Source of the DNA: Streptomyces albiflavescens | GTDB lineage: Bacteria > Actinomycetota > Actinomycetes > Streptomycetales > Streptomycetaceae | NCBI RefSeq assembly: GCF_014645835.1 | Contig: NZ_BMMM01000006.1 | Coordinates: forward strand, 280,795-344,794 | Direction of reading: 5' to 3' | Length of the DNA: 64,000 bases | Shown here: piece after piece, positions 43,270-52,205 of the stretch | Layout: every line of letters begins with the position of its first letter | Position numbering within the stretch: position 1 is the stretch's first letter | The notes under the pieces: generated by a model | Seen by the model: only the letters and a program-made list of their open reading frames with translations | Told to the model about the DNA's origin: nothing | The model's database searches: none | Position numbers and translations under genes: made by a program

Positions 43270-46200
43270 TTCGTCCCGATGCGTGCCAGCAGGTCGACGA
43301 TGCGGTCCTGTACCTCGGCGCTGGTCGAGCGCTCGGCGAGGAACAGCACCGTCTCCCCCGCGGCCAGGCGCGGCAGTTCGGCGTGGTCGACGGCGGCCGT
43401 GTAGACGACCAGCGGGGTGCGGTTCAACTGGCCGTGCGCGCGCAGCCAGTCCACGATCCCGGCGCGCCGAGGCCGTACCTGCATCAGGTCCATCACGACC
43501 AGGTTGGGCCGCATCTGCGAGGCCAGCGTGACGGCGTCCTCGTCGGTCGACGCACGTGCGACCTGCATCCCGCGCCGCTCCAGCGTCGCGGTCAGCGCCA
43601 GCGCGATCTCCGCGTGCTCCTCGATGAGCAGCACGCGTGGCGGGTGCTGCTCGGAGTCCCGCGGCGCCAGGGCCTTCAGGAGTACGGCGGGATCGGCGCC
43701 GTACGCCGCCTCGCGTGTCGCCTGGCCGAGTCCCGCCGTCACGAGGACGGGCACCTCGGCGGCGACGGCGGCCTGGCGCAGCGACTGGAGCGCCGTGCGC
43801 GTGATGGGCCCGGTCAGCGGGTCGACGAAGAGCGCGGCCGGGAAGGCGGCGATCTGTGCGTCGACCTCCTCGCGCGAGTGCACGATGACGGGCCGGTAGC
43901 CGCGGTCGCTCAGCGCCTGCTGGGTCGTCACGTCCGGCGCGGGCCAGACGAGCAGCCGCCGCGGGTTGTCCAGCGGCTCCGGGGGCAGTTCGTCGTCCAG
44001 GGGCCGCGGCTGCGGCTTGTCGGCGACCTCGACGGCACCGCCGGGACCGTCGAGCGGCTCGGGGCCTTCGTCGGCGTTCTCGTCCGGTGCTCCTATGGCG
44101 TACGACCGTCCGGCGCCCTCGGTGGCTCCGGGCAGCCGGGCCCCGGGGGCCGTCGGGGCCTGTCCGGCCTGCGGGTGCGGACGGGCCGCAGTCTCCGGAC
44201 GCTCAGCTGCGGGCTCGGGGGGCGTTCCGAGCTTGCGGCGACGGCCGCCGCCGTTCGCCTGGTGCGGCGGAGGAGTGGGGGTCTGGGGCTGGGCCTGTGG
44301 CGCGGGCTGGTTCGGCGGGGCCTGGCGGGCGAACGGGACGCCCTGGCCGAGCGTCCGCACGCTGATCGCGCGCCCCTGTGTCGAGTTGGGGTCGACAGGG
44401 TCCGCGGCCTCGGCGGGCAGGGGCTGGGCGACCCGGGGCTGCGCCGGGAGCTCAGGGGGGAGCGGGGTGCCCGGGGCAGGGGTCGGCCGAGCGGCGGCGG
44501 GGGCCGCGCTCGGTGCCGGAGCTCCGGGCTGTGCGGACGCCGCCGCGGGGGGTACGGGGGTCGGAGTTCCCGCGCCCGATGTGTCGTTGGCGTTGGCGGG
44601 GGTGTTCGCGTTCGGCCACGGCTGCGGCGCCGGAGCCGGGACCGGTGCCGGGGTGCCGGCGGCCGGGGTGGCCTGGGCGGCGGCAGCGGTCTGCGGTGTT
44701 GGTGTGGCCGGCGCCGCCTGCGGTGCCTGAGTCGTCTGCGCGAGAACCGACCGGCCGGCGGCGGCCGCACCCGGAACGCCCTGCGCGGGAACGCCTTGCG
44801 CGGGCACGGTCTGGCCGGGAACCCCCGGTGCCGGAACCGCCTGTGCCGGAATCCCCTGTGCGGGCGTTCCCACCGCGTCCGGCTGACCCGGAGTACCCGG
44901 GGCACGGCGAGCGCGCCGCCGTCCCGTCGGAGCGGAAACGGGGTGCGGCTGCGGCGGAGTGTGATCGTCGGCCGGGTCGTGCAGCATCGCGTCATGACGG
45001 CCGTCGTCGCCCGGCTCGTGCCCGACGAGACCGCTGTCGGCCTGCTGAGTCTGGACCTGTGCCTGCGCCTGGGCGTACTCGGGTGAGCGGTCAGCGTCAG
45101 CGGGCGGCAGTGCGAACACCGTACGAGCGCCCGCCTCTTGCGCGGCGGCACGCTCGGCCGCGGCGGCCAGCGCACGCCGGCGCCGCCCGGTCGGCTGCCC
45201 CGCGTCGGCGGAGCCACTGGAGTCCGGCGCGTCCGGTGCGACGGGCGTACTGGGCGCCGCGGGCAACGCGGGCGGCAGCGCGTGCTGTTCGCCGTCCCGC
45301 CGTGCGCGCCGGCCGGAGGGCACCGGCACCCCCTGCGGAGGCACGGTCCCGCCGAGCCCCGTACCCACGGCCGCGGTCCCCGCCGCGTGCTCGCCCGCCA
45401 TGACGACCGCGCCCTCGGAGACGTCGCCGTTCACGTCGGAGGCCGTGCCCTCGGCCGGACTCGGCCGTCCCCGCCGGCGCCCGGTACCACCGGAACCGGA
45501 GGCCCCGCCGTCACCGGGACCCTCGACTCCCGACGCCTGGGCGGGAACCGATACTTCGCCGTCCCCCGCACGCCGGCGCCGTCGCCCTGTGGGAGCGACC
45601 CCGCCCGTCTCGACAGCCGTGGTGCCGGACTCCCCGGGTACCTCGCTCTCCAGGAAGGCGTCCACGGAGGACCGCCGGGCCCGCCGCCTGCCACCGCTCT
45701 GGTGCGGGGCCTGCTCAGGAAGGGCGACCTCGGAACCGGCAGTGTTCTCGGGAGCGGGAACCGTCCCGGCCCCACCCCCGATCGGCACCTCGAGCACGAA
45801 CGCGCTGCCGCTCATCCCCGGCACCTCGTGCGTCTGCAGCACACCGCCGTGCGCGCGCACGATCCCGCGCACGATCGGCTCGTGCACCGGGTCTCCCCCG
45901 GCGTACGGCCCGCGCACCTCGATACGGACGCCCTCACCGCGCTGCGCCGCTGCGACGACGACGGTGTTGTCCATGTAACCGCCCGCCGACACGGGCGCGT
46001 TGCCGGTCGCGTCGACTCCGGCGACGTCCGCGATGAGATGCGCGAGGGCGTTCGCGAGCCGTGCCGGGTCGACCTCGGCCTCGATCGGCGGCGCGTGCAC
46101 GGCGAACTGGACCCGTCCGGGTCCGATCAGCTCGACGGCCCCGTCGACACCGGCCGTGACGACCGCGTCGAGCATCACCTTCGTACGGGAGATCTCCTCG

Positions 46201-47429
46201 GCCCCGGAGTCGAGTCGCTGATAGCCGAGGACGTTGTCCACGAGCGTCGTGATCCGCGAGTAGCCGGCCGCCAGGTGGTGGAGCACCTGGTTGGCCTCGG
46301 GCCACAGCTGTCCGGCGTCGTCGGCGGCGAGCTTGGAGAGTTCGCCGCGCAGCTGGTCGAGGGGCCCGCGCAGGGACTGGCCGAGCACCGCGAGCAGCTG
46401 CTCGTGGCGGGCGGTCAGCGCCTCGTAACGGTCCTTCTCGCGCTCGCCGAGCGCCGCGTACCGCTCGTCGCCTGCGGCGAGTTCCTCCTCGTGCCGCTCG
46501 CTCAGCTCGGCCAGCTCGGCCGCGTGCCGCTCGCGCAGCGTCTTGAGCTCCTCGGCGTGCTCGTCCGCGAGGCGTACGAGCTCGTCGGCATGCCGGGTGG
46601 CCTCGGCGTCCTTCTCCTCGGCAAGGGTGTCGTACGGCCGCCGGTCGGTGAAGGTCATGACGGCGCCGACGAGCTGGTCCCCGTCCCGCACCGGCGCGGT
46701 CGTGAGGTCGACCGGCACCTGGTCCCCGGCCTTCGACCACAGCACCTGCCCGCGCACCCGGTGCTTGCGCCCGGAGCGCAGGGTGTCGGCGAGCGGCGAC
46801 TCCTCGTACGCGAAGGGCTCGCCGTCCGCGCGCGAGTGAAGGATGAGGGCGTGCAGATCCTGGCCGCCGAGATCGCTGGCCCGGTAACCGAGTATCTGAG
46901 CGGCCGCCGGATTGACGAGGACGACCCGCCCTTCCGTGTCCGTCCCGACCACGCCCTCGGCCGCGGCGCGCAGGATCATCTCGGTCTGTCGTTGCGAACG
47001 CGCGAGTTCGGCCTCGGTGTCGACGGTGCCCGACAGATCGCGCACGACGAGCATGAGCAGCTCGTCAGGGGTGGGGCCGTAGCTGTCGTAGGCCTGCTGG
47101 CCGTTCTCCAGATTCGCACTGGTGACCTCGACCGGGAACTCTGTGCCGTCGGTCCGCCGCGCGATCATCCTGGTCGGCTTGGTCCGCCCGCTCTGGTCGA
47201 TGGTGTCGGGCCGCCGCATGGATCCGGGGATCAGCCGGGAGTCGAACTGCGGCAGCAGATCGAGCAGCCCCCGGCCCACCAGAGCCGTGCCCGGGGCCTC
47301 GAAGGCCTCCAGGGCGATGGTGTTGGCGTTGACGACGGTCCCATTGGCGTTGACCAGCACCAACGCATCGGGCAGCGCGTCCAGTATGGCTGCGAGGCGA
47401 GCAGCGCCTCGGGATGGCCTGCTGCTCAC
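43266..47429 (-). CDS. PAS-PAS degenerate histidine-kinase/receiver protein
   Basis: This 1387-residue protein starts at ATG 47429. Domains: PAS about 8-130, PAS about 148-265 (AAAEGVVGTDTEGRVVLVNPAA), an acidic coiled coil about 270-345 (HAEELKTLRERHAAELAEL) and a kinase-like core about 346-560. In the dimerisation helix the His of SHELRTPL is Gln (GQSLRGPL, Gln351), and the ATPase N-box reads LAHLIADV without Asn, so it should not autophosphorylate. A 550-residue Pro/Ala/Gly linker carries seven GRRRR-type clusters. Two receiver-like domains end it (about 1135-1235 and 1260-1385; LFVDP and LVVMDLM keep an Asp). No partner gene is adjacent. Confidence 0.9.
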   Translation of the reverse strand: MSSRPSRGAARLAAILDALPDALVLVNANGTVVNANTIALEAFEAPGTALVGRGLLDLLPQFDSRLIPGSMRRPDTIDQSGRTKPTRMIARRTDGTEFPVEVTSANLENGQQAYDSYGPTPDELLMLVVRDLSGTVDTEAELARSQRQTEMILRAAAEGVVGTDTEGRVVLVNPAAAQILGYRASDLGGQDLHALILHSRADGEPFAYEESPLADTLRSGRKHRVRGQVLWSKAGDQVPVDLTTAPVRDGDQLVGAVMTFTDRRPYDTLAEEKDAEATRHADELVRLADEHAEELKTLRERHAAELAELSERHEEELAAGDERYAALGEREKDRYEALTARHEQLLAVLGQSLRGPLDQLRGELSKLAADDAGQLWPEANQVLHHLAAGYSRITTLVDNVLGYQRLDSGAEEISRTKVMLDAVVTAGVDGAVELIGPGRVQFAVHAPPIEAEVDPARLANALAHLIADVAGVDATGNAPVSAGGYMDNTVVVAAAQRGEGVRIEVRGPYAGGDPVHEPIVRGIVRAHGGVLQTHEVPGMSGSAFVLEVPIGGGAGTVPAPENTAGSEVALPEQAPHQSGGRRRARRSSVDAFLESEVPGESGTTAVETGGVAPTGRRRRRAGDGEVSVPAQASGVEGPGDGGASGSGGTGRRRGRPSPAEGTASDVNGDVSEGAVVMAGEHAAGTAAVGTGLGGTVPPQGVPVPSGRRARRDGEQHALPPALPAAPSTPVAPDAPDSSGSADAGQPTGRRRRALAAAAERAAAQEAGARTVFALPPADADRSPEYAQAQAQVQTQQADSGLVGHEPGDDGRHDAMLHDPADDHTPPQPHPVSAPTGRRRARRAPGTPGQPDAVGTPAQGIPAQAVPAPGVPGQTVPAQGVPAQGVPGAAAAGRSVLAQTTQAPQAAPATPTPQTAAAAQATPAAGTPAPVPAPAPQPWPNANTPANANDTSGAGTPTPVPPAAASAQPGAPAPSAAPAAARPTPAPGTPLPPELPAQPRVAQPLPAEAADPVDPNSTQGRAISVRTLGQGVPFARQAPPNQPAPQAQPQTPTPPPHQANGGGRRRKLGTPPEPAAERPETAARPHPQAGQAPTAPGARLPGATEGAGRSYAIGAPDENADEGPEPLDGPGGAVEVADKPQPRPLDDELPPEPLDNPRRLLVWPAPDVTTQQALSDRGYRPVIVHSREEVDAQIAAFPAALFVDPLTGPITRTALQSLRQAAVAAEVPVLVTAGLGQATREAAYGADPAVLLKALAPRDSEQHPPRVLLIEEHAEIALALTATLERRGMQVARASTDEDAVTLASQMRPNLVVMDLMQVRPRRAGIVDWLRAHGQLNRTPLVVYTAAVDHAELPRLAAGETVLFLAERSTSAEVQDRIVDLLARIGTN

Positions 47430-47693
47430 GAGACGCTTCCTCCCTGTTACCGCACCTTGCCGACCGCGGATGCCATCTTGCCAATCGGTCCGCAGCGTGT
47501 CACGCGAGGGAGTCTACGGGCAGTGGTTGCGCTCGCGACGCCGGATGAGAGGGAGGTCGCACGCGGAAGTGACGCGGATAGGACGCAGAAGAGGCGTAGA
47601 ACCTGTGACCGCGCATTTCAACCCCCGAATCCATCCCGGAACCATGAGGTCGCCGTGACTCCACGATGTCCTCGCCATACGTGGCTGTCCGGG

Positions 47694-48224
47694 CTACACG
47701 TGGCTGTCCGGCAGCAGCGGCACCAGCGCGTCCCACCGTGCGATCTCGCACCCGTCCGCGCGGTCGAACTGCGCGTCGACGGGCCGCCCCGCCCAGGTTC
47801 CCGTGACATGGGCGGTGGCCGGACCGCCGTACAGCATCGTGCACATCGTGCCAGGCGGCACTGCGGCGAAGGGGTCCTTGCCCCAGGTGGTGCTCCGGTC
47901 CAGCTGCTGGCACGCCCCGCTCACATCGGGGTGACTGCCGCCGTCGGGATGACACCGCAGTTCGTACGTCCCGTCCGCACCGCCTCCCGCGTCGTGGACG
48001 GTCACGGTCAGCCGGTCCCCGGAGTCGTCGACGGAGCCCGGCGGGGGCATCCGGGGCAGGCTCCGGAGAACCGGTTCGCCGTACATGGTGGTGGCGAGCC
48101 CGGTGGCCGACGCGGTGGCGGGTACGGCGGACACGGGACCGGCGGGCGCGGCGGACGCGGTCGGTACGGCGGACAGGGCGGCCGTGGCGGACGCGGCGGC
48201 GGTGAGAACAAGACGGTGCAGCAT
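47694..48224 (-). CDS. Subtilisin inhibitor-like (SSI) secreted protease inhibitor
   Basis: The 176-residue protein starts at ATG 48224 (MLHRLVLTAAASATAAL). The signal peptide ends near ASAAPAG. The SSI domain follows with LTVTVHDAGGGADGTYELRCHPDGG, GACQQLD and the reactive loop MCTMLYGG, so P1 is probably Met with Leu at P1-prime. The two disulfides (RCHP-GACQ and MCTM-GCEI) are in place. SSI proteins block extracellular subtilisins and transglutaminase-activating proteases during differentiation. A Pro/Ala-rich stretch of about 25 residues before the domain is longer than usual. Confidence 0.92.
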   Translation of the reverse strand: MLHRLVLTAAASATAALSAVPTASAAPAGPVSAVPATASATGLATTMYGEPVLRSLPRMPPPGSVDDSGDRLTVTVHDAGGGADGTYELRCHPDGGSHPDVSGACQQLDRSTTWGKDPFAAVPPGTMCTMLYGGPATAHVTGTWAGRPVDAQFDRADGCEIARWDALVPLLPDSHV

Positions 48225-48382
48225 GACCTGACTAACGCCGCGCGCGCCGCCCGGTTGCGATGCGGCAATGGACTTTGCTCTGCGGCCCGCCTGCCTAGTA
48301 CCGTAGGGGGCGATTGGTGACACCACGCTCGACTGTGTCATCATCTGCACGCACCACTCGCGCTCGCGCGAGTGGCTGTGCG

Positions 48383-48473
48383 GGAGGCGTCGCCTAGTCC
48401 GGTCTATGGCGCCGCACTGCTAATGCGGTTTGGGCCTCAAAGCCCATCGAGGGTTCAAATCCCTCCGCCTCCG
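48383..48473 (+). tRNA. tRNA-Ser, anticodon GCT
   Basis: Acceptor GGAGGCG (48383-48389) pairs with CGCCTCC (48466-48472). Anticodon stem CCGCA/TGCGG with loop CTGCTAA gives GCT at 48419-48421. Class II variable arm and T arm GAGGG TTCAAAT CCCTC are regular. No CCA is encoded. Confidence 0.97.
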
Positions 48474-48482
48474 CGCCAAGAT

Positions 48483-48516
48483 CCGAAGCCCCGGTCCACT
48501 AGGACCGGGGCTTCGG
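48483..48516 (+). terminator. Terminator after tRNA-Ser(GCT)
   Basis: CCGAAGCCCCGGTCC (48483-48497) pairs perfectly with GGACCGGGGCTTCGG (48502-48516) around a 4-base loop. Confidence 0.8.
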
Positions 48517-48657
48517 CGTTTCGGCGCGCCGCAGAGCGTTTGCCCAGCTCACAAGGGGTGCGGCAAACGGATTTCACATGGCGGCGGCAGTCATGTAATG
48601 TTCTTCCTGTCGCCGCGAGCGGGCCGAAAGCCCGGGAGCGGGACAAAAACAAAACAA

Positions 48658-48730
48658 GCACTCGTAGCTTAACGGATAGAGCATCTGACTACGGATCAGA
48701 AGGTTGCAGGTTCGAATCCTGCCGAGTGCA
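48658..48730 (+). tRNA. tRNA-Arg, anticodon ACG; AICE target
   Basis: Acceptor GCACTCG (48658-48664) pairs with CGAGTGC (48723-48729), discriminator A. Anticodon stem TCTGA/TCAGA with loop CTACGGA gives ACG. T arm is GCAGG TTCGAAT CCTGC. The gene is intact because the element carries a copy of the 3' end starting at the anticodon loop. Confidence 0.97.
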
Positions 48731-48732
48731 CA
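48689..48732 (+). other. attL core (tRNA-Arg 3' end)
   Basis: These 44 bp, from the anticodon loop to two bases past the tRNA end, are identical to 61567-61610. The complete tRNA is on this side, next to int. Confidence 0.92.
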
Positions 48733-48739
48733 CAGGTGA

Positions 48740-48765
48740 GAGGCCCCGGAGAGATCCGGGGCCTC
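48740..48765 (+). terminator. Element-borne terminator for tRNA-Arg
   Basis: GAGGCCCCGGA (48740-48750) pairs with TCCGGGGCCTC (48755-48765), followed by ttgcgttt. It lies 10 bp after the tRNA, inside the element, and so replaces the chromosomal terminator displaced to 61616-61650. It also faces the int stop. Confidence 0.7.
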
Positions 48766-48781
48766 TTGCGTTTCAGAGCCG

Positions 48782-48804
48782 TACAGCAGCGAAGTACAGC
48801 AACC
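48782..48804. repeat. Left arm-type repeat, probable integrase or Xis site
   Basis: A 23-bp block starting TACAGCAGCGAAGTAC is identical at 48782-48804 and 61462-61484, near the two att cores. Within it the 9-bp half TACAGCA(G/A)C occurs twice. Tyrosine integrases of AICEs bind such arm sites. It ends just before the int stop codon. Confidence 0.65.
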
Positions 48805-48807
48805 GTG

Positions 48808-50034
48808 TCAACCGGTACCGCCCATTGCGTCGGACAGCTTGCCGATCGCCGCGCGTACCTCTTCCTCGCTCGCCTCGGCGTAGACCTCCATCGTCATGGC
48901 GATCTGCGAGTGACGGAGGATGCGCTGCGCCACCTTCGGGTGGACCTTGAGCGCGACCAGGAGCGAACTGCACGTGTGCCGGGTGTTCCGCAGAGGGATC
49001 ATCCGAAGGCCGGCGCGGCGAGCACGCAGCGCGAACATGCGGGTCAGGTTGCCCGGCTCGATCGGGGTTCCGTACTTCGTGGTGAAGATCAGGCCGTGAC
49101 CGTCCTGCCAGAGCTCCCCGGCAGCTTTCCGGTCGCCGGTCTGCTGGGCATGACGCATCCGCAGCGCCTTGAGACAGAGCGCCGGCAGAGGCAGGAAGTC
49201 GTCGGAGTCCTCGGTCTTGGTCTCGCGGTGCAGGATCTGCCGACCCGCCCGCTGGATCTGATGATCCACGTACAGCTCGCCCCTCTCGAAGTCGACGGAC
49301 TTCCAGGTCAGACCGAGCACCTCACCACGGCGCAAGCCGAGGGACAGCACGAGCACCCAGGCCGCGAAGAGATGGTCATCGCGGGCAGCCGCATCGGCGA
49401 GGAACCGGCCCGCCTCCGCAACGGACCACGGCTTGATCCGGCGGCGGCGAGGCTTGGGCACCTTCACCAGGGAAGCGACGTTCTTGGTGATCTCCTCCTC
49501 GGTGACCGCGTGAGTGAGCGCGGCGCGCAGGGCGTCGCGAGACCCCTGGATCACCCGCCGGGACGGATACGACTCGCAGCAGTCACCGACCGCGCAGCAC
49601 TTTCGGCGGTTGGGCTCCCGCTTGGCGTCCTTCCCCTGAGCGCAGCACTGGCAGACGGTCGCCAGCTTGGTCAGCCACTCGCGCACGTCCCGGACGGTCA
49701 GCTTGTCCAGCCGCTTGGGCCCGAGGTGCGGGGCGATGTAGAGCCGCACGTATCCCTCGTACGAGACGTACGACAACGGGGCGAGGTTGGGCTTCACGAT
49801 CGAGTCGAGCCAGTACACGAGGAAGGCATCGAGCGTCCGGTGACGAGTGGCCACCGGCCCCTTCTTCGCATCGGCGTGCAGCTGGAGCCACTTCTCGTGG
49901 ACCTCCTCGCGTGACTTGCCGTAGGCGTACTTGCGGGCCCGCTTCCCGTCCGGCTTGGTTACCCAGACGTAGGCCGCGTAGCCGTTCTTGTACGGGTAGA
50001 TGGAACCCTCACCGTTGCCACGCTTGCCCCTCAT
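48808..50034 (-). CDS. int: Tyrosine recombinase (AICE integrase)
   Basis: The 408-residue protein starts at ATG 50034 (MRGKRGNGEGSIYPYKNG). It has the N-terminal arm-binding AP2-like domain (1-60), a core-binding domain with a Cys-rich insert CQCCAQGK to CCAVGDCCESYPSRR characteristic of AICE integrases, and a catalytic domain. Catalytic residues: Arg in LGLRRGEVLGL, Lys in ETKTEDSDD, the box II Arg and His in LRNTRHTCSS, His in ILRHSQIAMT and Tyr in MEVYAEA. The usual box II HxxR reads RNTR here. It should integrate the element into tRNA-Arg. Overlaps xis by 4 bp. Confidence 0.95.
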   Translation of the reverse strand: MRGKRGNGEGSIYPYKNGYAAYVWVTKPDGKRARKYAYGKSREEVHEKWLQLHADAKKGPVATRHRTLDAFLVYWLDSIVKPNLAPLSYVSYEGYVRLYIAPHLGPKRLDKLTVRDVREWLTKLATVCQCCAQGKDAKREPNRRKCCAVGDCCESYPSRRVIQGSRDALRAALTHAVTEEEITKNVASLVKVPKPRRRRIKPWSVAEAGRFLADAAARDDHLFAAWVLVLSLGLRRGEVLGLTWKSVDFERGELYVDHQIQRAGRQILHRETKTEDSDDFLPLPALCLKALRMRHAQQTGDRKAAGELWQDGHGLIFTTKYGTPIEPGNLTRMFALRARRAGLRMIPLRNTRHTCSSLLVALKVHPKVAQRILRHSQIAMTMEVYAEASEEEVRAAIGKLSDAMGGTG

Positions 50035-50240
50035 ACCGCCCGCCCCGCTTCGGCTTCCTGGGCGCGCCGTTCCACGTACTCATCTACGTAACGAGCCAGG
50101 ATGCGGCGGTTTCGGCCGTCCTTGATGGAGCGGATCTCTCCGGTAAGGACCAGCATCTTGGTCTTGGAAAGTCCGTAGCCGAGCATCTCGGCGACTTCTC
50201 GCGTGGAGTACCACTTCCGCTCAATCACTGTCGTCGTCAC
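50031..50240 (-). CDS. xis: Excisionase, helix-turn-helix
   Basis: The 69-residue MerR-like winged-helix protein starts at ATG 50240. YSTREVAEMLGYGLSKTKMLVLTGEIRSIKDGRNRRI is the typical excisionase helix-turn-helix. Its stop overlaps the integrase start (ATGA at 50031-50034), as in pSAM2. It directs Int toward excision. It also overlaps the repSA stop, so the three genes form one transcript. Confidence 0.9.
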   Translation of the reverse strand: MTTTVIERKWYSTREVAEMLGYGLSKTKMLVLTGEIRSIKDGRNRRILARYVDEYVERRAQEAEAGRAV

Positions 50241-51721
50241 GTCGCGGCTCCTTCCAGGGCCAGTTGGTCTTGCAGTGCTTCGCGTGCGGTTTCGCGGTTG
50301 AGTTGGATGTCCCGGCGGATGTTGGCGGCGAGCCAGGATTCGCCGGGGGTGTAGCCGTGGCCGGCGTAGGTCCAGTGGGCGAGCACGAGGGTGGTGGCCT
50401 CCGGGTGGTCGTCAGGGTCGGGCAGGCCGAGGGCGGCGCGTTGCTGGGCTGCTCGGTAGTCGGCGCGGACCTGGCGGAGGGCGCCGAGGGTGGTGGAGTA
50501 GCGGCGGGACTTGGTGGAGAAGTGGCCGCGGAAGCCGAGCATGTGGGCCCAGCGGGCCAGTTGGCGCTCGGGATAGAGCGGTTGGAGATCGATGCACGCG
50601 GCCATCAGACGTCGGGCATGCTCTGTGATCTCCAGGCGGATGAGATCTTCGCCCAGACCGGTGCCGTGGCAGGCGGCGCAGCGGCTGAGCGCCGAGCCCG
50701 CGCGCTCGTACAAAGGGGAGCGGCCGCTGCCGCGGCATTTGCGGCAGTGGACCGGAGCGTCAGCGGCACCGGTGGTCTCGGCGGCTTTCGTGGCGTATTT
50801 GGCGACGTAGGAGGCGACGGCTTGTTCGGTGATGTCTCCGCCATCGTCGAAGGCCCGGATCAGGCGGACGTCGAGCTGTGTGCCCCAGCGCAGGATGCGG
50901 GCCGGTTGGTCGCCGGCGGCCTCGACGTCGACCCGGACGCGGGCTGCGGCGGCGCGGATGGCGTCGGTGAGCAGGTCAAGGGTGGCCCAGGCGGGCGGGG
51001 GGTCGTCGGGCCCGTCGGGTCCGTCGAAGCGGATCACGGCATGGAAGTGCACGGCCCCGCGCTTTTGGTATTCGGCGACTTTGCCGAAGGAGACGCGGGA
51101 CTGTTCGCGGGCCTCTTTCTGGGTGAGGCCGGCACGTCGTGCGATCTCGCGGCGCAGATAGATCGTGAAGTACCGCCACAGCTCCGAGGCGTGGTTGTTC
51201 CACAGCACCGCGCCCGCGTAGTCGTAGGAGCCGAGGTCGAGCGGGGTGCCAAGTTCGGGAGCGTCCTCGGGATGCCGGATACCGCAGCGGCAGCGGCCCG
51301 TGTCGGGACGGTTGTGGACACGGCCGAACGACGGTGCCGTGAGGGTGGCGAAGACGCGGGGGTGATCCCGGATGGTGTGCGGGGTGCCCTTGTCCGGGTC
51401 GCCGACGAGCCCGGCGCGGATGAGGTGGTAGGTATCGCCGGCGTAGGTCCAGGCGCAGGCCGGGCAGCGGGAGGCGCGGCGGTTGCCGCACGCGATGCGG
51501 AGCATGCCGCCCGGCTCGTGCTCGGTCGTGTAGGCGTGCAGGACGGTCTTGGTGGTCGGGTCGATGGTCTTGGTGCCACCGGTCAGCCGGATGGGGTCGG
51601 AGCATCCTCCGGTGCGGCGGATCTGTTCCTGCCAGCGGTCGAAGTCGGCGGAGCCGGCCACCCTCAGCACGTCGCCGAAGGTGGCCGCATCCAGGCCCGC
51701 CGGGGTGGCGGTGTAGGTCAC
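50237..51721 (-). CDS. repSA: Rolling-circle replication initiator (RepSA family)
   Basis: The 494-residue protein starts at GTG 51721. A Cys cluster in ASRCPACAWTY and a second in RCRCGIRHPED suggest zinc binding. The HUH motif is in RGAVHFHAVIRFDG (about residue 227), and a candidate active Tyr/Lys region is YVAKYATKAAE. A zinc finger of CRKCRGSG/CAACHGTG type follows (about 335-362). RepSA proteins nick the element origin for replication after excision. The stop overlaps xis, and the start is 5 bp after the preceding small gene. Confidence 0.92.
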   Translation of the reverse strand: MTYTATPAGLDAATFGDVLRVAGSADFDRWQEQIRRTGGCSDPIRLTGGTKTIDPTTKTVLHAYTTEHEPGGMLRIACGNRRASRCPACAWTYAGDTYHLIRAGLVGDPDKGTPHTIRDHPRVFATLTAPSFGRVHNRPDTGRCRCGIRHPEDAPELGTPLDLGSYDYAGAVLWNNHASELWRYFTIYLRREIARRAGLTQKEAREQSRVSFGKVAEYQKRGAVHFHAVIRFDGPDGPDDPPPAWATLDLLTDAIRAAAARVRVDVEAAGDQPARILRWGTQLDVRLIRAFDDGGDITEQAVASYVAKYATKAAETTGAADAPVHCRKCRGSGRSPLYERAGSALSRCAACHGTGLGEDLIRLEITEHARRLMAACIDLQPLYPERQLARWAHMLGFRGHFSTKSRRYSTTLGALRQVRADYRAAQQRAALGLPDPDDHPEATTLVLAHWTYAGHGYTPGESWLAANIRRDIQLNRETAREALQDQLALEGAAT

Positions 51722-51725
51722 ACGA

Positions 51726-51932
51726 TCACCGGCCCCAGCGGCGCTTTTGCGGGGTGCTGGCGTCGCGGCTTGTGGTCTGGGACTGGTTCTTGGACCCGCG
51801 GCTCGGAGCGGGCAGTTTCGTCGCTCCGTCGTGCAGTTGGTGGGCCTTGACGGTCTTCTTCAGCTGGTCGTACTCGCCGTCCAGTCCGTCGGAGTGGATG
51901 CGGTCGACACCGAGGCTCCAGCGGCGGGGCAT
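51726..51932 (-). CDS. Small AICE protein of unknown function
   Basis: This 68-residue basic protein starts at ATG 51932, which overlaps the upstream stop (TGATG). MPRRWSLGVDRIHSDGLDGEYD is followed by a Lys/Ser/Thr/Gln-rich tail ending PQKRRWGR. It lies 4 bp before repSA in one transcript, so a role in replication is possible. I do not recognise a family. Confidence 0.6.
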   Translation of the reverse strand: MPRRWSLGVDRIHSDGLDGEYDQLKKTVKAHQLHDGATKLPAPSRGSKNQSQTTSRDASTPQKRRWGR

Positions 51933-52111
51933 CAGACGCTCACCTCCTGCCGACGAGCGATGCGGGCCGTACCGGTGCCCTGGCAGGTGGTGCAGGTGAC
52001 GCGGAGAGTGGTGCGGGATCCGTCGCGGTTGCGTCCACCGGTGGTGATGGCGGCGGTGGCGAAGCCGTCGCAGTTACGGCAGACGCGCGTGTTCCGGGCG
52101 TGCTGGGGCAT
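51932..52111 (-). CDS. Two-CxxC zinc-finger-like small protein
   Basis: ATG 52111 opens a 59-codon frame, MPQHARNTRVCRNCDGFATA then TCTTCQGTGTARIARRQEVSV, with TGA overlapping the next ATG (TGATG). CRNCDG and CTTCQGTG form a DnaJ-like zinc ribbon. Such short zinc proteins are common in AICE operons (another is at 54059-54259). GGGAAGC lies a few bases upstream as ribosome site. Confidence 0.7.
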   Translation of the reverse strand: MPQHARNTRVCRNCDGFATAAITTGGRNRDGSRTTLRVTCTTCQGTGTARIARRQEVSV

Positions 52112-52205
52112 GATGAGGCTTCCCTTTCGGGTCCGTTGGATCAGGAAGTGGTGAAGGCGCCCGGGGCGGCGGAAGTTTGGCGACGGAGGCCGCCCCGGGG
52201 GCCGT

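Noticed and set aside
45138..48320. 1060-codon open frame on the plus strand
   Set aside because: It is antisense to the PAS protein and SSI genes and lacks any domain.
50264..51850. 528-codon open frame opposite repSA
   Set aside because: Shadow frame; Gly/Val/Ala-rich without domains, and repSA on the other strand has all family motifs.
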